Positions 9,359 through 17,116 of a DNA stretch of 64,000 nucleotides are shown in pieces. How positions within the stretch are numbered: the stretch's first letter is position 1; the number at the start of each line of letters is the position of its first letter. The position numbers and the translations under genes were made by a program. The stretch covers positions 1-64,000 of the forward strand of contig JAFTUF010000012.1 of the NCBI GenBank assembly GCA_017466405.1, in the 5' to 3' direction. The notes beneath the pieces are model-generated. The model worked only from the letters and a program-made list of their open reading frames with translations, was not told where the DNA came from and did no database searches. This DNA is from Bacteroidales bacterium (GTDB lineage: Bacteria; Bacteroidota; Bacteroidia; Bacteroidales; F082).

Positions 9359-9847
9359 TTATTTGTTAAGTTTTAAGATTTCTTGATAAAGTTCTTCTTC
9401 AGCACCTTCGAAGTAACCTGTGTGTTGATAAACCATTTTACCGTTACCGTCGAATAAGAAAGTGTGAGGAGGATTGCTTACGTTCATAGCTCTTGCGAGG
9501 TCTTTATTGACATCGAGTAATACGTCGAATTCCCAGCCTTTACCTTCTACGAAAGGTTTGATACGTGGTGTTGAACGTGAGTCGTCAATAGTGACTGCAA
9601 AGATCTTAACACCTGTTTCTTCTTGCCAATCTTCATAAACTTCGCTTAAAGCGTTGTGTTCTTTAACGCATGGTCCGCACCATGTAGCCCAGAATGTCAT
9701 TACGAATGGTTTTCCATCGTTGTTCAATTCTGTGATGTTAACTGTTTCGCCGTCTAAGTTTTTAAGTGTTACGTTTGGCAAATCTGATTGAGCCTTAGCG
9801 CCTAAGAAGAGCACGCTCAAAAATAACAATACTAATGTCTTTTTCAT
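9359..9847 (-). CDS. TlpA/ResA-like periplasmic thioredoxin
   Basis: 162 residues with a signal peptide (residues 1-19, ending AKA). The active site is WCGPC (C57, C60) and the segment NPPHTFL supplies the cis-proline region. Such proteins reduce or exchange disulfides in the periplasm. It is first in the operon with DUF6029 and Omp28, whose CVNC motif is a possible partner. Partnership is inferred from context only. Confidence 0.88.
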   Translation of the reverse strand: MKKTLVLLFLSVLFLGAKAQSDLPNVTLKNLDGETVNITELNNDGKPFVMTFWATWCGPCVKEHNALSEVYEDWQEETGVKIFAVTIDDSRSTPRIKPFVEGKGWEFDVLLDVNKDLARAMNVSNPPHTFLFDGNGKMVYQHTGYFEGAEEELYQEILKLNK

Positions 9848-9865
9848 AGTTTAATTTGATTAAAG

Positions 9866-10855
9866 TTATACAATATACACTTCTAATAATTTACAATCTT
9901 CATTAGCGATGATTTCCACCTTATTGATAACATTAGGCACCAAGATACATTCGCCAGCCTTTATCATCTCGTTTCCGCCTTCGTATGAAAGGAAGAACGA
10001 ACCTGAGACGCTCATCAGAATCACGAACGAATCTAACTCTGAGTAGTCTTTTTTCAAGGCTGCTTCTGCATCTAACTTAATTACGTTTGTTGTAAAATAA
10101 GGGCAACTCACCACATTGACGGTTTCGTTTTTGGCTTTCTTATCGTAGTTAACTTTGCCGCTATCTTCTTTCTTGAAGTTGATTGTTGCGAGAGCTTCAT
10201 CGATATGCAACTGGCGCTGCATTCCATAGCGGTCAATTCTATCCCAGTCATAAACTCGATATGAGGTATCGCTAGTTTGTTGAATCTCTGCCACCATACA
10301 ACCTGCTCCAAGAGCATGGATTTTTCTTGCCGGGATGAAGAACACATCGTCATCTTGAACTTTCTCGTAATTCAACATGTCTTCTATGTTCTTGTCTTTG
10401 ATAGCCTGTTCAAATTCTTGTGGAGTGACATCTCTGTTGAAACCGGAAACTAACTTCGCTCCTTTGTCGGCATGCATCACATACCACATCTCGGTCTTTC
10501 CATTGTAAAGACCTATCTTCTGAGCGAGTTCATCGTCAGGATGTACTTGGATAGAGAGATTATCCAAAGGATCAATCACCTTAATTAATAGTGGGAAACG
10601 TTCGCCGTATTTGTTGAAGACCTCATCACCTACAAGGTCACCCATGAAGGTCTCTATCAAATCGTTTATCTCATCGCCAGCGAAATCGCCATTGCAAACC
10701 ACGCTGTTCTGACCTTCGAGACCTGATAACAACCAAGCCTCACCACAATTCATCAAATCACCATAGTCTTGATTGAGAATCGTTTTAATATGCTGTCCAC
10801 CCCATATTTTTTCAAAATATGCCGGACTAAACTTTAAAGGATATAAAACACTCAT
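9866..10855 (-). CDS. manA: Mannose-6-phosphate isomerase, class I
   Basis: 329 residues from the ATG at 10855; an upstream TTG (10864) would add three residues. The zinc-dependent cupin enzyme interconverts mannose 6-phosphate and fructose 6-phosphate, supplying GDP-sugars or using mannose. Visible hallmarks are LSIQVHPDDELA (zinc-binding Q and H), a second conserved block FFIPARKIHALGAG, and YRVYDWDR. Length fits the short Bacteroidetes/Firmicutes ManA type. It lies 18 bases downstream of the thioredoxin operon start on the same strand, but has its own -7 element at 10875-10882. Confidence 0.9.
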   Translation of the reverse strand: MSVLYPLKFSPAYFEKIWGGQHIKTILNQDYGDLMNCGEAWLLSGLEGQNSVVCNGDFAGDEINDLIETFMGDLVGDEVFNKYGERFPLLIKVIDPLDNLSIQVHPDDELAQKIGLYNGKTEMWYVMHADKGAKLVSGFNRDVTPQEFEQAIKDKNIEDMLNYEKVQDDDVFFIPARKIHALGAGCMVAEIQQTSDTSYRVYDWDRIDRYGMQRQLHIDEALATINFKKEDSGKVNYDKKAKNETVNVVSCPYFTTNVIKLDAEAALKKDYSELDSFVILMSVSGSFFLSYEGGNEMIKAGECILVPNVINKVEIIANEDCKLLEVYIV

Positions 10856-10874
10856 TGACGTCAAATTGAGAGTA

Positions 10875-10882
10875 CAAAGATA
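10875..10882 (-). promoter_or_regulatory. -7 promoter element for manA
   Basis: TATCTTTG on the minus strand, 19 bases upstream of the manA ATG. No obvious -33 TTG at standard spacing. Confidence 0.6.
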
Positions 10883-10966
10883 ATACTTTTCTTTTTTGAT
10901 GGCTTATTTTATCACATGAAAATTTTTCATATTTTTGAGAACGTCAAGACATTATATTTATTTAAA

Positions 10967-12178
10967 ATGAAAGCACTTGAATCACTAAGACTTAAATTAC
11001 ATAAGAATGCTGAGCTGTCGGGTCAGGAAAAGGAAACTAATAAGATTTTGAATAATTTCTTGGAGAAGACAAATCCCGACATTCATCTGAGAAAAATCGG
11101 CGGCTACGGAATACTTGTCGTCTTTAAGGGAAAGAATGAAGGAAAAAACATTCTGCTGAGAGCCGACATCGACGGATTGAATATTCCAATGTGTGAATGT
11201 CAACAGTCAACAGACAACAGTCAACAGACTTTGTCAAAGTCAGAGTCAATGTCCAAGTCAGAGTCAATGTCCAAGTCAGAGTCAATGTCCAAGTCCCCAC
11301 GTCAATTTTCTCATCGTTGCGGTCATGACGGTCATGCTGCCATTTTATGTGGATTGGCGAAAGCTTATTCCAAGGAGCGTCCTGAGCGCGGCAATGTGAT
11401 ACTACTCTTCCAAGCTGCCGAAGAGACAGGTGAAGGAGCGCAAGCCATCCTCGACGACCCACTCTTTCAAGAGTTTAAAATAGACGCCGCCTTTGCATTG
11501 CACAACCTCCCCGGATATGCAAAACATCAGATAGTGCTGAAGAAAGAATGCTTCGCCTCTGCATCGCAGGGACTGAAACTCATCTTCGATGGAAAGACAT
11601 CGCACGCCTCGCAACCTGACAAGGGCAACAACCCGCAACAACTCATCACGACATTGTTAGATGCCTTTCAGAAAAAATACGAGAGTCTTAGAAGAGATAA
11701 ATACCGCACCATCCTCACTGTGACACACGTCGTTATAGGCGAAGAGACATTCGGAGTCACACCTGGTCACGCTGAGATTTGGATGACGCTGAGAAGTCAG
11801 AACGACAAGTCGTTACAAAACCTGACAGAAAGCACGATAGCATTATGCGAATTCGCCGCCAAAGAGTCGGACTTGGATTTCACCTACAGCATACACGAGG
11901 CTTTTGCAGCGACGATAAATTCAAGTAGAGAAACCGACATAGTAGAGAAATCCGCACAAGAATTAAAATTGTCGGTCAACATGATAAAAGACGCTTTCCC
12001 TTGGTCGGAAGATTTCGGACGTTTCGGAAGTATATGTCCTATTTGTCTTTTCGGTTTAGGCTGCGGCTTAGAACACGAGCCTCTTCATAGCCCGAGATAT
12101 GAGTTTGAAGACGAAATCATTGATACGGGAGTTGACGTATTTAAGAGAATAGTAAAAATTGAGAATCTGAAAAATTGA
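10967..12178 (+). CDS. M20 family amidohydrolase (peptidase/aminoacylase type) with repeat-derived insertion
   Basis: 403 residues from the ATG at 10967. The open frame reaches 10916, but the family begins at the LRLKLHKNAELSG motif. Metal-site motifs are RADIDG (65-70), CGHDGH (118-123), EETGEGA and EHEPLHSP. Such enzymes hydrolyse N-acyl amino acids or related amides. Between DIDG and HRCGHD, where relatives have about 20 residues, residues 79-110 are QQSTDNSQQ followed by three copies of SKSESM, encoded by a heptamer repeat and an 18-base tandem repeat. The frame and catalytic residues are intact, so activity is probably kept. The C-terminal tail IENLKN and the stop also come from repeat-like sequence. 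Confidence 0.85.
   Translation: MKALESLRLKLHKNAELSGQEKETNKILNNFLEKTNPDIHLRKIGGYGILVVFKGKNEGKNILLRADIDGLNIPMCECQQSTDNSQQTLSKSESMSKSESMSKSESMSKSPRQFSHRCGHDGHAAILCGLAKAYSKERPERGNVILLFQAAEETGEGAQAILDDPLFQEFKIDAAFALHNLPGYAKHQIVLKKECFASASQGLKLIFDGKTSHASQPDKGNNPQQLITTLLDAFQKKYESLRRDKYRTILTVTHVVIGEETFGVTPGHAEIWMTLRSQNDKSLQNLTESTIALCEFAAKESDLDFTYSIHEAFAATINSSRETDIVEKSAQELKLSVNMIKDAFPWSEDFGRFGSICPICLFGLGCGLEHEPLHSPRYEFEDEIIDTGVDVFKRIVKIENLKN
11198..11298 (+). repeat. In-gene repeat: heptamer block plus 18-base tandem repeat
   Basis: 11201-11227 is a CAACAGT/CAACAGA-type heptamer block identical in sequence to 12288-12314 and 16205-16231 (reverse complement). It is followed at 11233-11296 by an 18-base unit (GTCCAAGTCAGAGTCAAT) in about three and a half copies. 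The block lies wholly within the M20 gene and keeps its frame. Confidence 0.9.
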
Positions 12179-12191
12179 AAATTTAAAATTT
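12158..12191 (+). repeat. TTGAGAATCTGAAAAATTGAAA-type octamer/heptamer run at a gene end
   Basis: A short degenerate run of TTGAGAAT, CTGAAAAA and TTGAAAA units. It encodes the last residues of the M20 protein and provides its TGA stop. Confidence 0.5.
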
Positions 12192-12192
12192 G

Positions 12193-12250
12193 TAGAGACG
12201 CGCCAATCACACCTATGAAAAATTAACAAGAATGTGATTGACACGTCTGA
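12193..12250. repeat. Palindromic element, GAGACG-CAATCACA family, copy 1
   Basis: The left arm contains AGACG, CAATCACA and the right arm TGTGATTG, CGTCT, around a 17-20 base A/T-rich loop. The element sits just after the M20 gene and upstream of the LOG-family gene. Two further copies are at 12942-12997 and 45757-45809. Confidence 0.75.
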
Positions 12251-12287
12251 AAGTTGAAAATGATTCACGACAGTAATTCAAAAAAAT

Positions 12288-12316
12288 CTGTTGACTGTTG
12301 TCTGTTGACTGTTGTC
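12288..12316. repeat. Heptamer tandem repeat (CTGTTGA/CTGTTGT units), intergenic copy
   Basis: Four degenerate 7-base units. 12288-12314 is identical to the reverse complement of the in-gene block at 11201-11227. It lies immediately upstream of the -7 element of the LOG-family gene, in the -33 region. Confidence 0.85.
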
Positions 12317-12322
12317 TTTTAT

Positions 12323-12330
12323 TATCTTTG
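12323..12330 (+). promoter_or_regulatory. -7 promoter element for the LOG-family gene
   Basis: TATCTTTG, 20 bases upstream of the ATG at 12351. The region where the -33 element should lie is occupied by the heptamer repeat, which itself offers TTG triplets (for example 12298-12300, 22 bases upstream). Confidence 0.65.
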
Positions 12331-12350
12331 CAATCTAAACATTTACACTG

Positions 12351-12938
12351 ATGAAGATATGTGTGTTTTGCGGAAGCAGCATGGGTAACGACATCCGATA
12401 TCAGGAGGCTGCTGCCCGACTTGGCGAGGTGCTCGCTCAAAACGACTGCACTTTATATTATGGCGGAGGAAATGTCGGCCTTATGAAAGTCATTGCCGAC
12501 AAGATGATTGAGCGAGGGAAAGAAGTCATTGGCGTGATGCCGAACCTTATCCTCGAGATGGAGATTGGTCACGACGGAATATCGAAGATGGTAGAAGTCG
12601 ATTCGATGTCGGAAAGAAAGACCATATTAATTAATGAGTCGGACGCCTTCATCGCCATGCCAGGAGGTTTCGGAACATTAGACGAACTTTTTGAGATAGT
12701 AGTCTTAAATCAATTACGCATCACCGACAAACCAGTCGCTCTTTACAACACACTGAATTATTACGACAGTTTGATAAATTTCATCGACCACGGAGTAAGT
12801 CAGGGTTTTATTCGCAAAGAACACCGCGACAACATCATCGTCAGTGATAATCCGGAGACATTATTTCAAGAATTAAGCAGACATAAATCCATCGATATCA
12901 AACAATGGATTGAAGATATAAAAGAAGAAAGCAAATAA
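12351..12938 (+). CDS. LOG family protein (TIGR00730), Rossmann-fold nucleotide phosphoribohydrolase-like
   Basis: 195 residues. The family signature PGGFGTLDE is present (MPGGFGTLDELFE), preceded by the GGGNVGLM loop that binds the nucleotide phosphate. Proteins of this family (LOG, formerly called lysine decarboxylase-like) release the free base from cytokinin or nucleoside 5'-monophosphates; the bacterial substrate is uncertain. The gene is monocistronic-looking, flanked by two copies of the GAGACG palindromic element. Confidence 0.85.
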   Translation: MKICVFCGSSMGNDIRYQEAAARLGEVLAQNDCTLYYGGGNVGLMKVIADKMIERGKEVIGVMPNLILEMEIGHDGISKMVEVDSMSERKTILINESDAFIAMPGGFGTLDELFEIVVLNQLRITDKPVALYNTLNYYDSLINFIDHGVSQGFIRKEHRDNIIVSDNPETLFQELSRHKSIDIKQWIEDIKEESK

Positions 12939-12941
12939 AAG

Positions 12942-12997
12942 TAGAGACGTATCAATTACACCAATAAAATAAACAATCTGTAATTGCAGCGTCTCAT
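12942..12997. repeat. Palindromic element, GAGACG-CAATTACA family, copy 2
   Basis: Left arm GAGACG, CAATTACA; right arm TGTAATTG, CGTCTC; loop of about 17 A/T-rich bases. It begins three bases after the LOG-family stop codon and could act as a transcript-ending hairpin. Compared with copy 1, one base pair differs on both arms (C-G there, T-A here). Confidence 0.75.
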
Positions 12998-13024
12998 TTA
13001 ATTAAGAATTCAAACGACAACAAT

Positions 13025-14062
13025 ATGAACATCATAGGAATCACAGGAACATTAGGAGCAGGCAAAGGAACAATCGTAGATTATCTCGTCAAGGAGAAAG
13101 GCTACGTCCATTATTCTGTTCGTTCTTTCATAGCTGAAGAAATAAAGAAAAGAGGTTTAGAAGTGAACCGCGACACTCTCACTGAAGTTGGCAACGACTT
13201 AAGAGCAAAGCATTCGCCTAGTTATATTGCGACGCAACTTTATGAAAGAGCCTTTGCTACAGGCAAGAACGCCGTCATTGAAAGCATACGTGCTATAGGC
13301 GAAGTCAACGCGCTCCGTTCAAAAGGCAACTTCTATCTCTTCGCCGTTGACGCTGATAGAAAGACACGTTATCAACGTATTAGTGAAAGAAAGTCAGAGA
13401 CTGATGCCGTTTCTTTCGACACCTTCGTCGCCAATGAAGAACGCGAGATGAACTCCGACGACCCTAACAAACAGAATATCGCTGCTTGCATCAAAGAGGC
13501 AAACTACGTTTTTATGAACGACGGCAGCATTGAAGATTTGCATAAGAAAGTTGAAGAAGTCTTGCAGAAGATTGGAGAGACCGAATACAAGAGACCTAGC
13601 TGGGACGAGTATTTCATGAATTTAGCCGACACTGTCGCTGAGAGAGCTACATGTAACAGAGGACGTAGCGGCTGCGTCATAGTGAAAGACCGTCAGATTT
13701 TGGTGACAGGTTATGTCGGAGCTCCGACAGGATTGCCACACTGCGACGAGGTCGGTCACCTTTTCAAGAAGATGATTCATGAAGACGGACATATAACGCA
13801 ACACTGTGTCAGGACAGTTCATGCTGAGCAGAACGCCATTGCACAGGCAGCGCGCAGAGGCATCGCTTTGGAAGGTAGCACCTTATATTGCAGGATGACA
13901 CCATGCAGAACATGCGCTATGTTGATAATAAACTGCGGAATCAAGAGAGTCGTTTGTCAGAGAAAATACCACGACTGTGCCGAATCGGAACAGATGTTCA
14001 AGATGGCTGGAATACAATTAGAATACATCTACGAAGAGGTGCAGCAATATGATAGACAATGA
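13025..14062 (+). CDS. Fusion protein: P-loop nucleotide/dephospho-CoA kinase-like domain plus dCMP deaminase
   Basis: 345 residues in two domains. Residues 1-185 are a P-loop kinase-like domain with Walker A GTLGAGKGT (8-16), resembling dephospho-CoA or nucleoside monophosphate kinases. Residues 190-340 are a zinc-dependent cytidine-deaminase fold with H266-A-E268 and PCRTC (C294, C297), of the dCMP deaminase (ComEB) type, which converts dCMP to dUMP for dTMP synthesis. Yeast dCMP deaminase also carries an N-terminal P-loop region, so the arrangement has a precedent. The role of the kinase domain is unknown; nucleotide sensing or monophosphate phosphorylation are possible. No thymidylate gene is adjacent. 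Confidence 0.85.
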   Translation: MNIIGITGTLGAGKGTIVDYLVKEKGYVHYSVRSFIAEEIKKRGLEVNRDTLTEVGNDLRAKHSPSYIATQLYERAFATGKNAVIESIRAIGEVNALRSKGNFYLFAVDADRKTRYQRISERKSETDAVSFDTFVANEEREMNSDDPNKQNIAACIKEANYVFMNDGSIEDLHKKVEEVLQKIGETEYKRPSWDEYFMNLADTVAERATCNRGRSGCVIVKDRQILVTGYVGAPTGLPHCDEVGHLFKKMIHEDGHITQHCVRTVHAEQNAIAQAARRGIALEGSTLYCRMTPCRTCAMLIINCGIKRVVCQRKYHDCAESEQMFKMAGIQLEYIYEEVQQYDRQ

Positions 14063-14100
14063 CATTGACTGTTGACATTGACGTTGACTATCGACAGTGA
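14058..14100. repeat. Degenerate TGACATTGACTGTTGAC-type repeat
   Basis: Runs of TTGACA, TTGACT and TTGACG units fill the whole spacer between two convergent genes. Confidence 0.6.
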
Positions 14101-14544
14101 CTATCTTTTTCGCTCAAAGAAATCTTTTAACACTTTAAGGCATTCATCATAGAGGATGCCTTTTTGTGTTTTTGTCTTAGGATGAAGAAGGTTGCCATAT
14201 TTACTGAAGCCGTTTTTCTTATCGTCGCAGGCCCACACCACTCTACTGATATGCGAATGAGCCAGAGCGCCCGCACACATCACGCAAGGTTCCAAGGTGA
14301 CATATAAGGTACAGTCGTCAAGATATTTGGCTCCCATAGTATTGAAGGCCGATGTCAGTGCCAACATCTCGGCATGCGCTGTGACATCGTTCAGCTGTTC
14401 AACCTGATTATGCGCTCTCGAGATTATCTTATCGTTGCACACTATAACAGCGCCAACAGGCACTTCGTCACTCTCTTCTGCTTTGAGAGCTTCGTTAAGT
14501 GCCTGTTGCATATAATATTCATCAGAAAAAACCGACAGTTTCAT
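14101..14544 (-). CDS. tadA: tRNA-specific adenosine deaminase
   Basis: 147 residues with zinc-site motifs HAE (57-59) and PCVMC (86-90), the TadA/Tad2 arrangement. It converts A34 to inosine in the wobble position of tRNA-Arg(ACG). Length and the basic C-terminal helix (LKDFFERKR) fit TadA rather than a free-base cytosine or guanine deaminase, though the two subfamilies are close. Last gene of a likely operon with the MORN lipoprotein (1-base gap), dihydroorotase and glycosyltransferase. Confidence 0.85.
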   Translation of the reverse strand: MKLSVFSDEYYMQQALNEALKAEESDEVPVGAVIVCNDKIISRAHNQVEQLNDVTAHAEMLALTSAFNTMGAKYLDDCTLYVTLEPCVMCAGALAHSHISRVVWACDDKKNGFSKYGNLLHPKTKTQKGILYDECLKVLKDFFERKR

Positions 14545-14545
14545 C

Positions 14546-14974
14546 TCAGTCTCTGTTTACTTCATACATAAAGTTACCTTCTTCGTCGTAGAACTTCCAG
14601 ATGCCACGTTCAACGCCATTCTCATAGACGCCTTCATATCTCACTTTTCCATTCTCATGATAAACAGTAGCTTTACCGACTCTCTTTCCATCGATAAATT
14701 CTCCTCTGCTCATCACTATACCCGACTTGAAATACGACTCAAAAATACCATTTCTTTTTCCATCTGCAATAGGTCCGTCAAGATATTTCATTCCCTCTTC
14801 GTAGTACCAAGTCTCCCTTACGCAAGTCTTGCTTCCGTCTTCATTTACTTTATGATAACGAACTTCTTTCTTGTTTCCATTTTCGTGTTTAGTTATGACT
14901 TCCTCTACGAGTTCATTCTCTGAACATGAAAAGAACGCGAACATCATCAAAAAGAACAATGCTATCTTCTTCAT
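14546..14974 (-). CDS. MORN-type repeat lipoprotein (YwqK-like)
   Basis: 142 residues. The N-terminus has a lipoprotein signal ending FFSC. The rest consists of repeated G-x-x-x-G-x-(Y/F)-x-x-(Y/F)-x-x-G units, seen as GPIADGKRNGIFESYF, GEFIDGKRVGKATVYH and GVYENGVERGIWKFYD, which is the MORN-like repeat annotated as YwqK-family. The annotation name antitoxin for this family is unreliable, and no toxin is adjacent. It probably sits on the periplasmic side of a membrane; function unknown. It is packed between dihydroorotase and tadA. Confidence 0.75.
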   Translation of the reverse strand: MKKIALFFLMMFAFFSCSENELVEEVITKHENGNKKEVRYHKVNEDGSKTCVRETWYYEEGMKYLDGPIADGKRNGIFESYFKSGIVMSRGEFIDGKRVGKATVYHENGKVRYEGVYENGVERGIWKFYDEEGNFMYEVNRD

Positions 14975-14977
14975 AAT

Positions 14978-16339
14978 TTATCTGTTAAATGTTAATCGTT
15001 CGCCTCTGTAATCTTCCTTAAAATCGCCATTATGATATACCAGTTCACCATTGACGAAAGTATGTGTCACGCTATTACTCAACTTCATTCCAGAGTAAGC
15101 TGTCCAACCGCATTTATAATAAACGTCAGCATTAGTGACAACATGCTCATGATTTGGATTTATAAGAACCAAGTCGGCGTAATAACCTTCTCTGATAAAA
15201 CCTCTCTTGTTGATTCTATACAATATTGCAGGATTATGTGAGAGAAGTTCCACCACTTTCTCTATCGTCATGACACCTTTCTTAGCGAGTTCCAAAGCTC
15301 CTAAGAGAAGATGCTGAATTGATGTTCCACCTGAAGGCGCTGAGAAATAAGGTTTGTTCTTTTCTTCAAAAGTATGAGGCGCGTGGTCGGTAGCCAATAT
15401 ATCGATATGATTATCAATACAGGCTTGTATCAACGCCAGCTTATCGCTTTCGGTCTTGACAGCAGGATTGCATTTCAGGAGATTTCCTTTCGATTGATAA
15501 TCTCTTTCGTCGAACAAGAGATAATGAAGACAAGTCTCAGCTGTTATTTTTTTATCTTTAAGAGGAATATTGTTTGAGAACAATCCTATTTCCTTTGCTG
15601 TAGAAAGATGTAAGATATGCAGCTGTGTTCCATATTTAGATGCGAGTTCAGCAGCTTGCGACGAAGTTTTATAACAAGCCTCAGCGCTGCGTATCAATGG
15701 ATGCACTGATGCAGGAGCAGCGTCGCCATATTTCTCCTTGAAGATTTCCATGTTTCTGCGAATTATATCTTCGTCTTCGCAATGTGTAGCGATGAGACAT
15801 GGAGCTTCTTGAAAGAGTCGCTGCAACGTTGCGCTGTTGTTAACCAACATATTACCAGTGCTGGAACCCATAAACACCTTGATACCGCAGACATCTTTAG
15901 GATTAGTCTTCAGCACCTCATCAATATTGTCGTTAGAAGCTCCCATGTAGAAAGAATAATTCGCCATGGAGCTATCTGCTGCTATATCGTATTTATCTTG
16001 CAAGAGTTGCTGTGTCAATGTATTAGGAACTGTGTTAGGCATATCCATGAAAGAAGTCACGCCGCCTGCTACGGCAGCTCTGCTTTCAGAAGCGATATTG
16101 CCTTTATGCGTCAAGCCAGGTTCGCGGAAATGCACCTGATCGTCGATAGCTCCTGGTAATAAAAGAAGTCCATTTGCATCTATAACTTCATAGTTATCAT
16201 ATATCTGTTGACTGTTGTCTGTTGACTGTTGACCATCAACAGGAATAATCTTTTCTATAATGCCATCTGAAATGACAACACTTGCCAAGAAAGACTTACC
16301 TTCATTGACAAGTGTTGCATTTTTAATTAAGTAATTCAT
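14978..16339 (-). CDS. pyrC: Dihydroorotase with repeat-derived insertion
   Basis: 453 residues, metallo-dependent amidohydrolase of pyrimidine synthesis (carbamoyl aspartate to dihydroorotate). Hallmarks are DDQVHFREPG (residues 66-75), GIKVFMGSSTGN with the lysine that is carbamylated in the family, HCEDED, HILHLS and the ATDHAPH catalytic aspartate. The first histidine of the usual HxH pair is glutamine (QVH), the form I recall as normal for Bacteroidetes. Residues 37-45 are QQSTDNSQQ, encoded by the heptamer block at 16205-16231, in the loop before VIDANG where relatives are shorter. Its start overlaps the glycosyltransferase stop by four bases. Confidence 0.92.
   Translation of the reverse strand: MNYLIKNATLVNEGKSFLASVVISDGIIEKIIPVDGQQSTDNSQQIYDNYEVIDANGLLLLPGAIDDQVHFREPGLTHKGNIASESRAAVAGGVTSFMDMPNTVPNTLTQQLLQDKYDIAADSSMANYSFYMGASNDNIDEVLKTNPKDVCGIKVFMGSSTGNMLVNNSATLQRLFQEAPCLIATHCEDEDIIRRNMEIFKEKYGDAAPASVHPLIRSAEACYKTSSQAAELASKYGTQLHILHLSTAKEIGLFSNNIPLKDKKITAETCLHYLLFDERDYQSKGNLLKCNPAVKTESDKLALIQACIDNHIDILATDHAPHTFEEKNKPYFSAPSGGTSIQHLLLGALELAKKGVMTIEKVVELLSHNPAILYRINKRGFIREGYYADLVLINPNHEHVVTNADVYYKCGWTAYSGMKLSNSVTHTFVNGELVYHNGDFKEDYRGERLTFNR
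16205..16233. repeat. In-gene heptamer repeat inside dihydroorotase
   Basis: On the plus strand it reads CTGTTGA/CTGTTGT units; in the gene sense it is the CAACAGT strand. 16205-16231 is the exact reverse complement of 11201-11227 and encodes the same nine residues, QQSTDNSQQ. Confidence 0.9.
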
Positions 16340-17073
16340 ATTTTCTTAGGTTTTATTTTACCAATCATTCCTCTCCATCTTAAATTTATGACGCCGAAGA
16401 TAGCTTCTTTGAAAATGCCTTTCGACATTTTCGATGTTCCTTCAGCGCGGTCGGTGAAGATGATAGGAACTTCTTTAATGTTGAAACCGAGTTTCCACGC
16501 GGTATATTTCATTTCAATCTGGAAAGCGTAACCGATAAACTTAACCTTATCCAAATCTATTGTCTCCAACACTTTCCTTGTGTAACACACAAATCCGGCT
16601 GTTGTGTCTCTGGTCTTCATACGTGTCACGAAGCGTACGTATGCCGATGCGTAATACGACATCAAGACGCGACCCATTGGCCAGTTGACGACATTAACAC
16701 CAGTGATGTAACGAGAACCCACGGAGAGGTCAGCGCCATCAGCACATGCATCGTGAAGTTTCATGAGGTCATCTGGATTGTGAGAGAAGTCGGCATCCAT
16801 CTCAAACACATATTTATAATCACGAGCCAAAGCCCATTTAAAACCATGGATATATGCTGTTCCTAATCCCAACTTTCCTTTTCTCTCTTCAATAAAAAGA
16901 CGTTCTGGAAATTCCTGCATCAACTTCTTGACAATGTCGGCTGTACCATCAGGACTATTATCCTCAATGATAAGAATGTCGAACGACATTGGCATTTGGA
17001 AAACATAACGAATAATTCTTTCTATATTTTCCTTTTCGTTATATGTTGGTATTATAACTAAATTCTCTGACAT
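16336..17073 (-). CDS. Polyprenol-phosphate mannosyltransferase-like glycosyltransferase (GT2)
   Basis: 245 residues. The GT-A fold begins IIPTYNEKENIERII, with LIIEDNSPDGT, the acidic motif EMDADFSHNP and VGSRYITG, as in dolichol/polyprenol monophosphate mannose synthases. No C-terminal membrane domain is present, so it is the soluble catalytic form. It would transfer a hexose from a nucleotide sugar to a polyprenyl phosphate for envelope glycosylation. First gene of the operon leading to pyrC and tadA; a -7 element and an inverted repeat lie upstream. Confidence 0.85.
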   Translation of the reverse strand: MSENLVIIPTYNEKENIERIIRYVFQMPMSFDILIIEDNSPDGTADIVKKLMQEFPERLFIEERKGKLGLGTAYIHGFKWALARDYKYVFEMDADFSHNPDDLMKLHDACADGADLSVGSRYITGVNVVNWPMGRVLMSYYASAYVRFVTRMKTRDTTAGFVCYTRKVLETIDLDKVKFIGYAFQIEMKYTAWKLGFNIKEVPIIFTDRAEGTSKMSKGIFKEAIFGVINLRWRGMIGKIKPKKI

Positions 17074-17099
17074 ACTTTTATATTTATCTGTTACGGCTA

Positions 17100-17107
17100 C
17101 AAATTTA
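17100..17107 (-). promoter_or_regulatory. -7 promoter element for the GT2-pyrC-tadA operon
   Basis: TAAATTTG on the minus strand, 27 bases upstream of the start at 17073. Confidence 0.5.
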
Positions 17108-17116
17108 ACAATTAAT

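Noticed and set aside
11193..11399. Second-frame ORF made of QSQCPS repeats in the M20 gene
   Set aside because: It is the shadow of the tandem repeat in another frame. The M20 frame carries the conserved catalytic motifs.
14546..14974. Toxin-antitoxin module at the YwqK-like lipoprotein
   Set aside because: The label comes from an annotation habit. No toxin gene is adjacent and the protein has a lipoprotein signal.
14978..16339. Inactive dihydroorotase because the first His of HxH is Gln
   Set aside because: The QVH form is, from memory, the norm in Bacteroidetes dihydroorotases, and all other catalytic residues are present.
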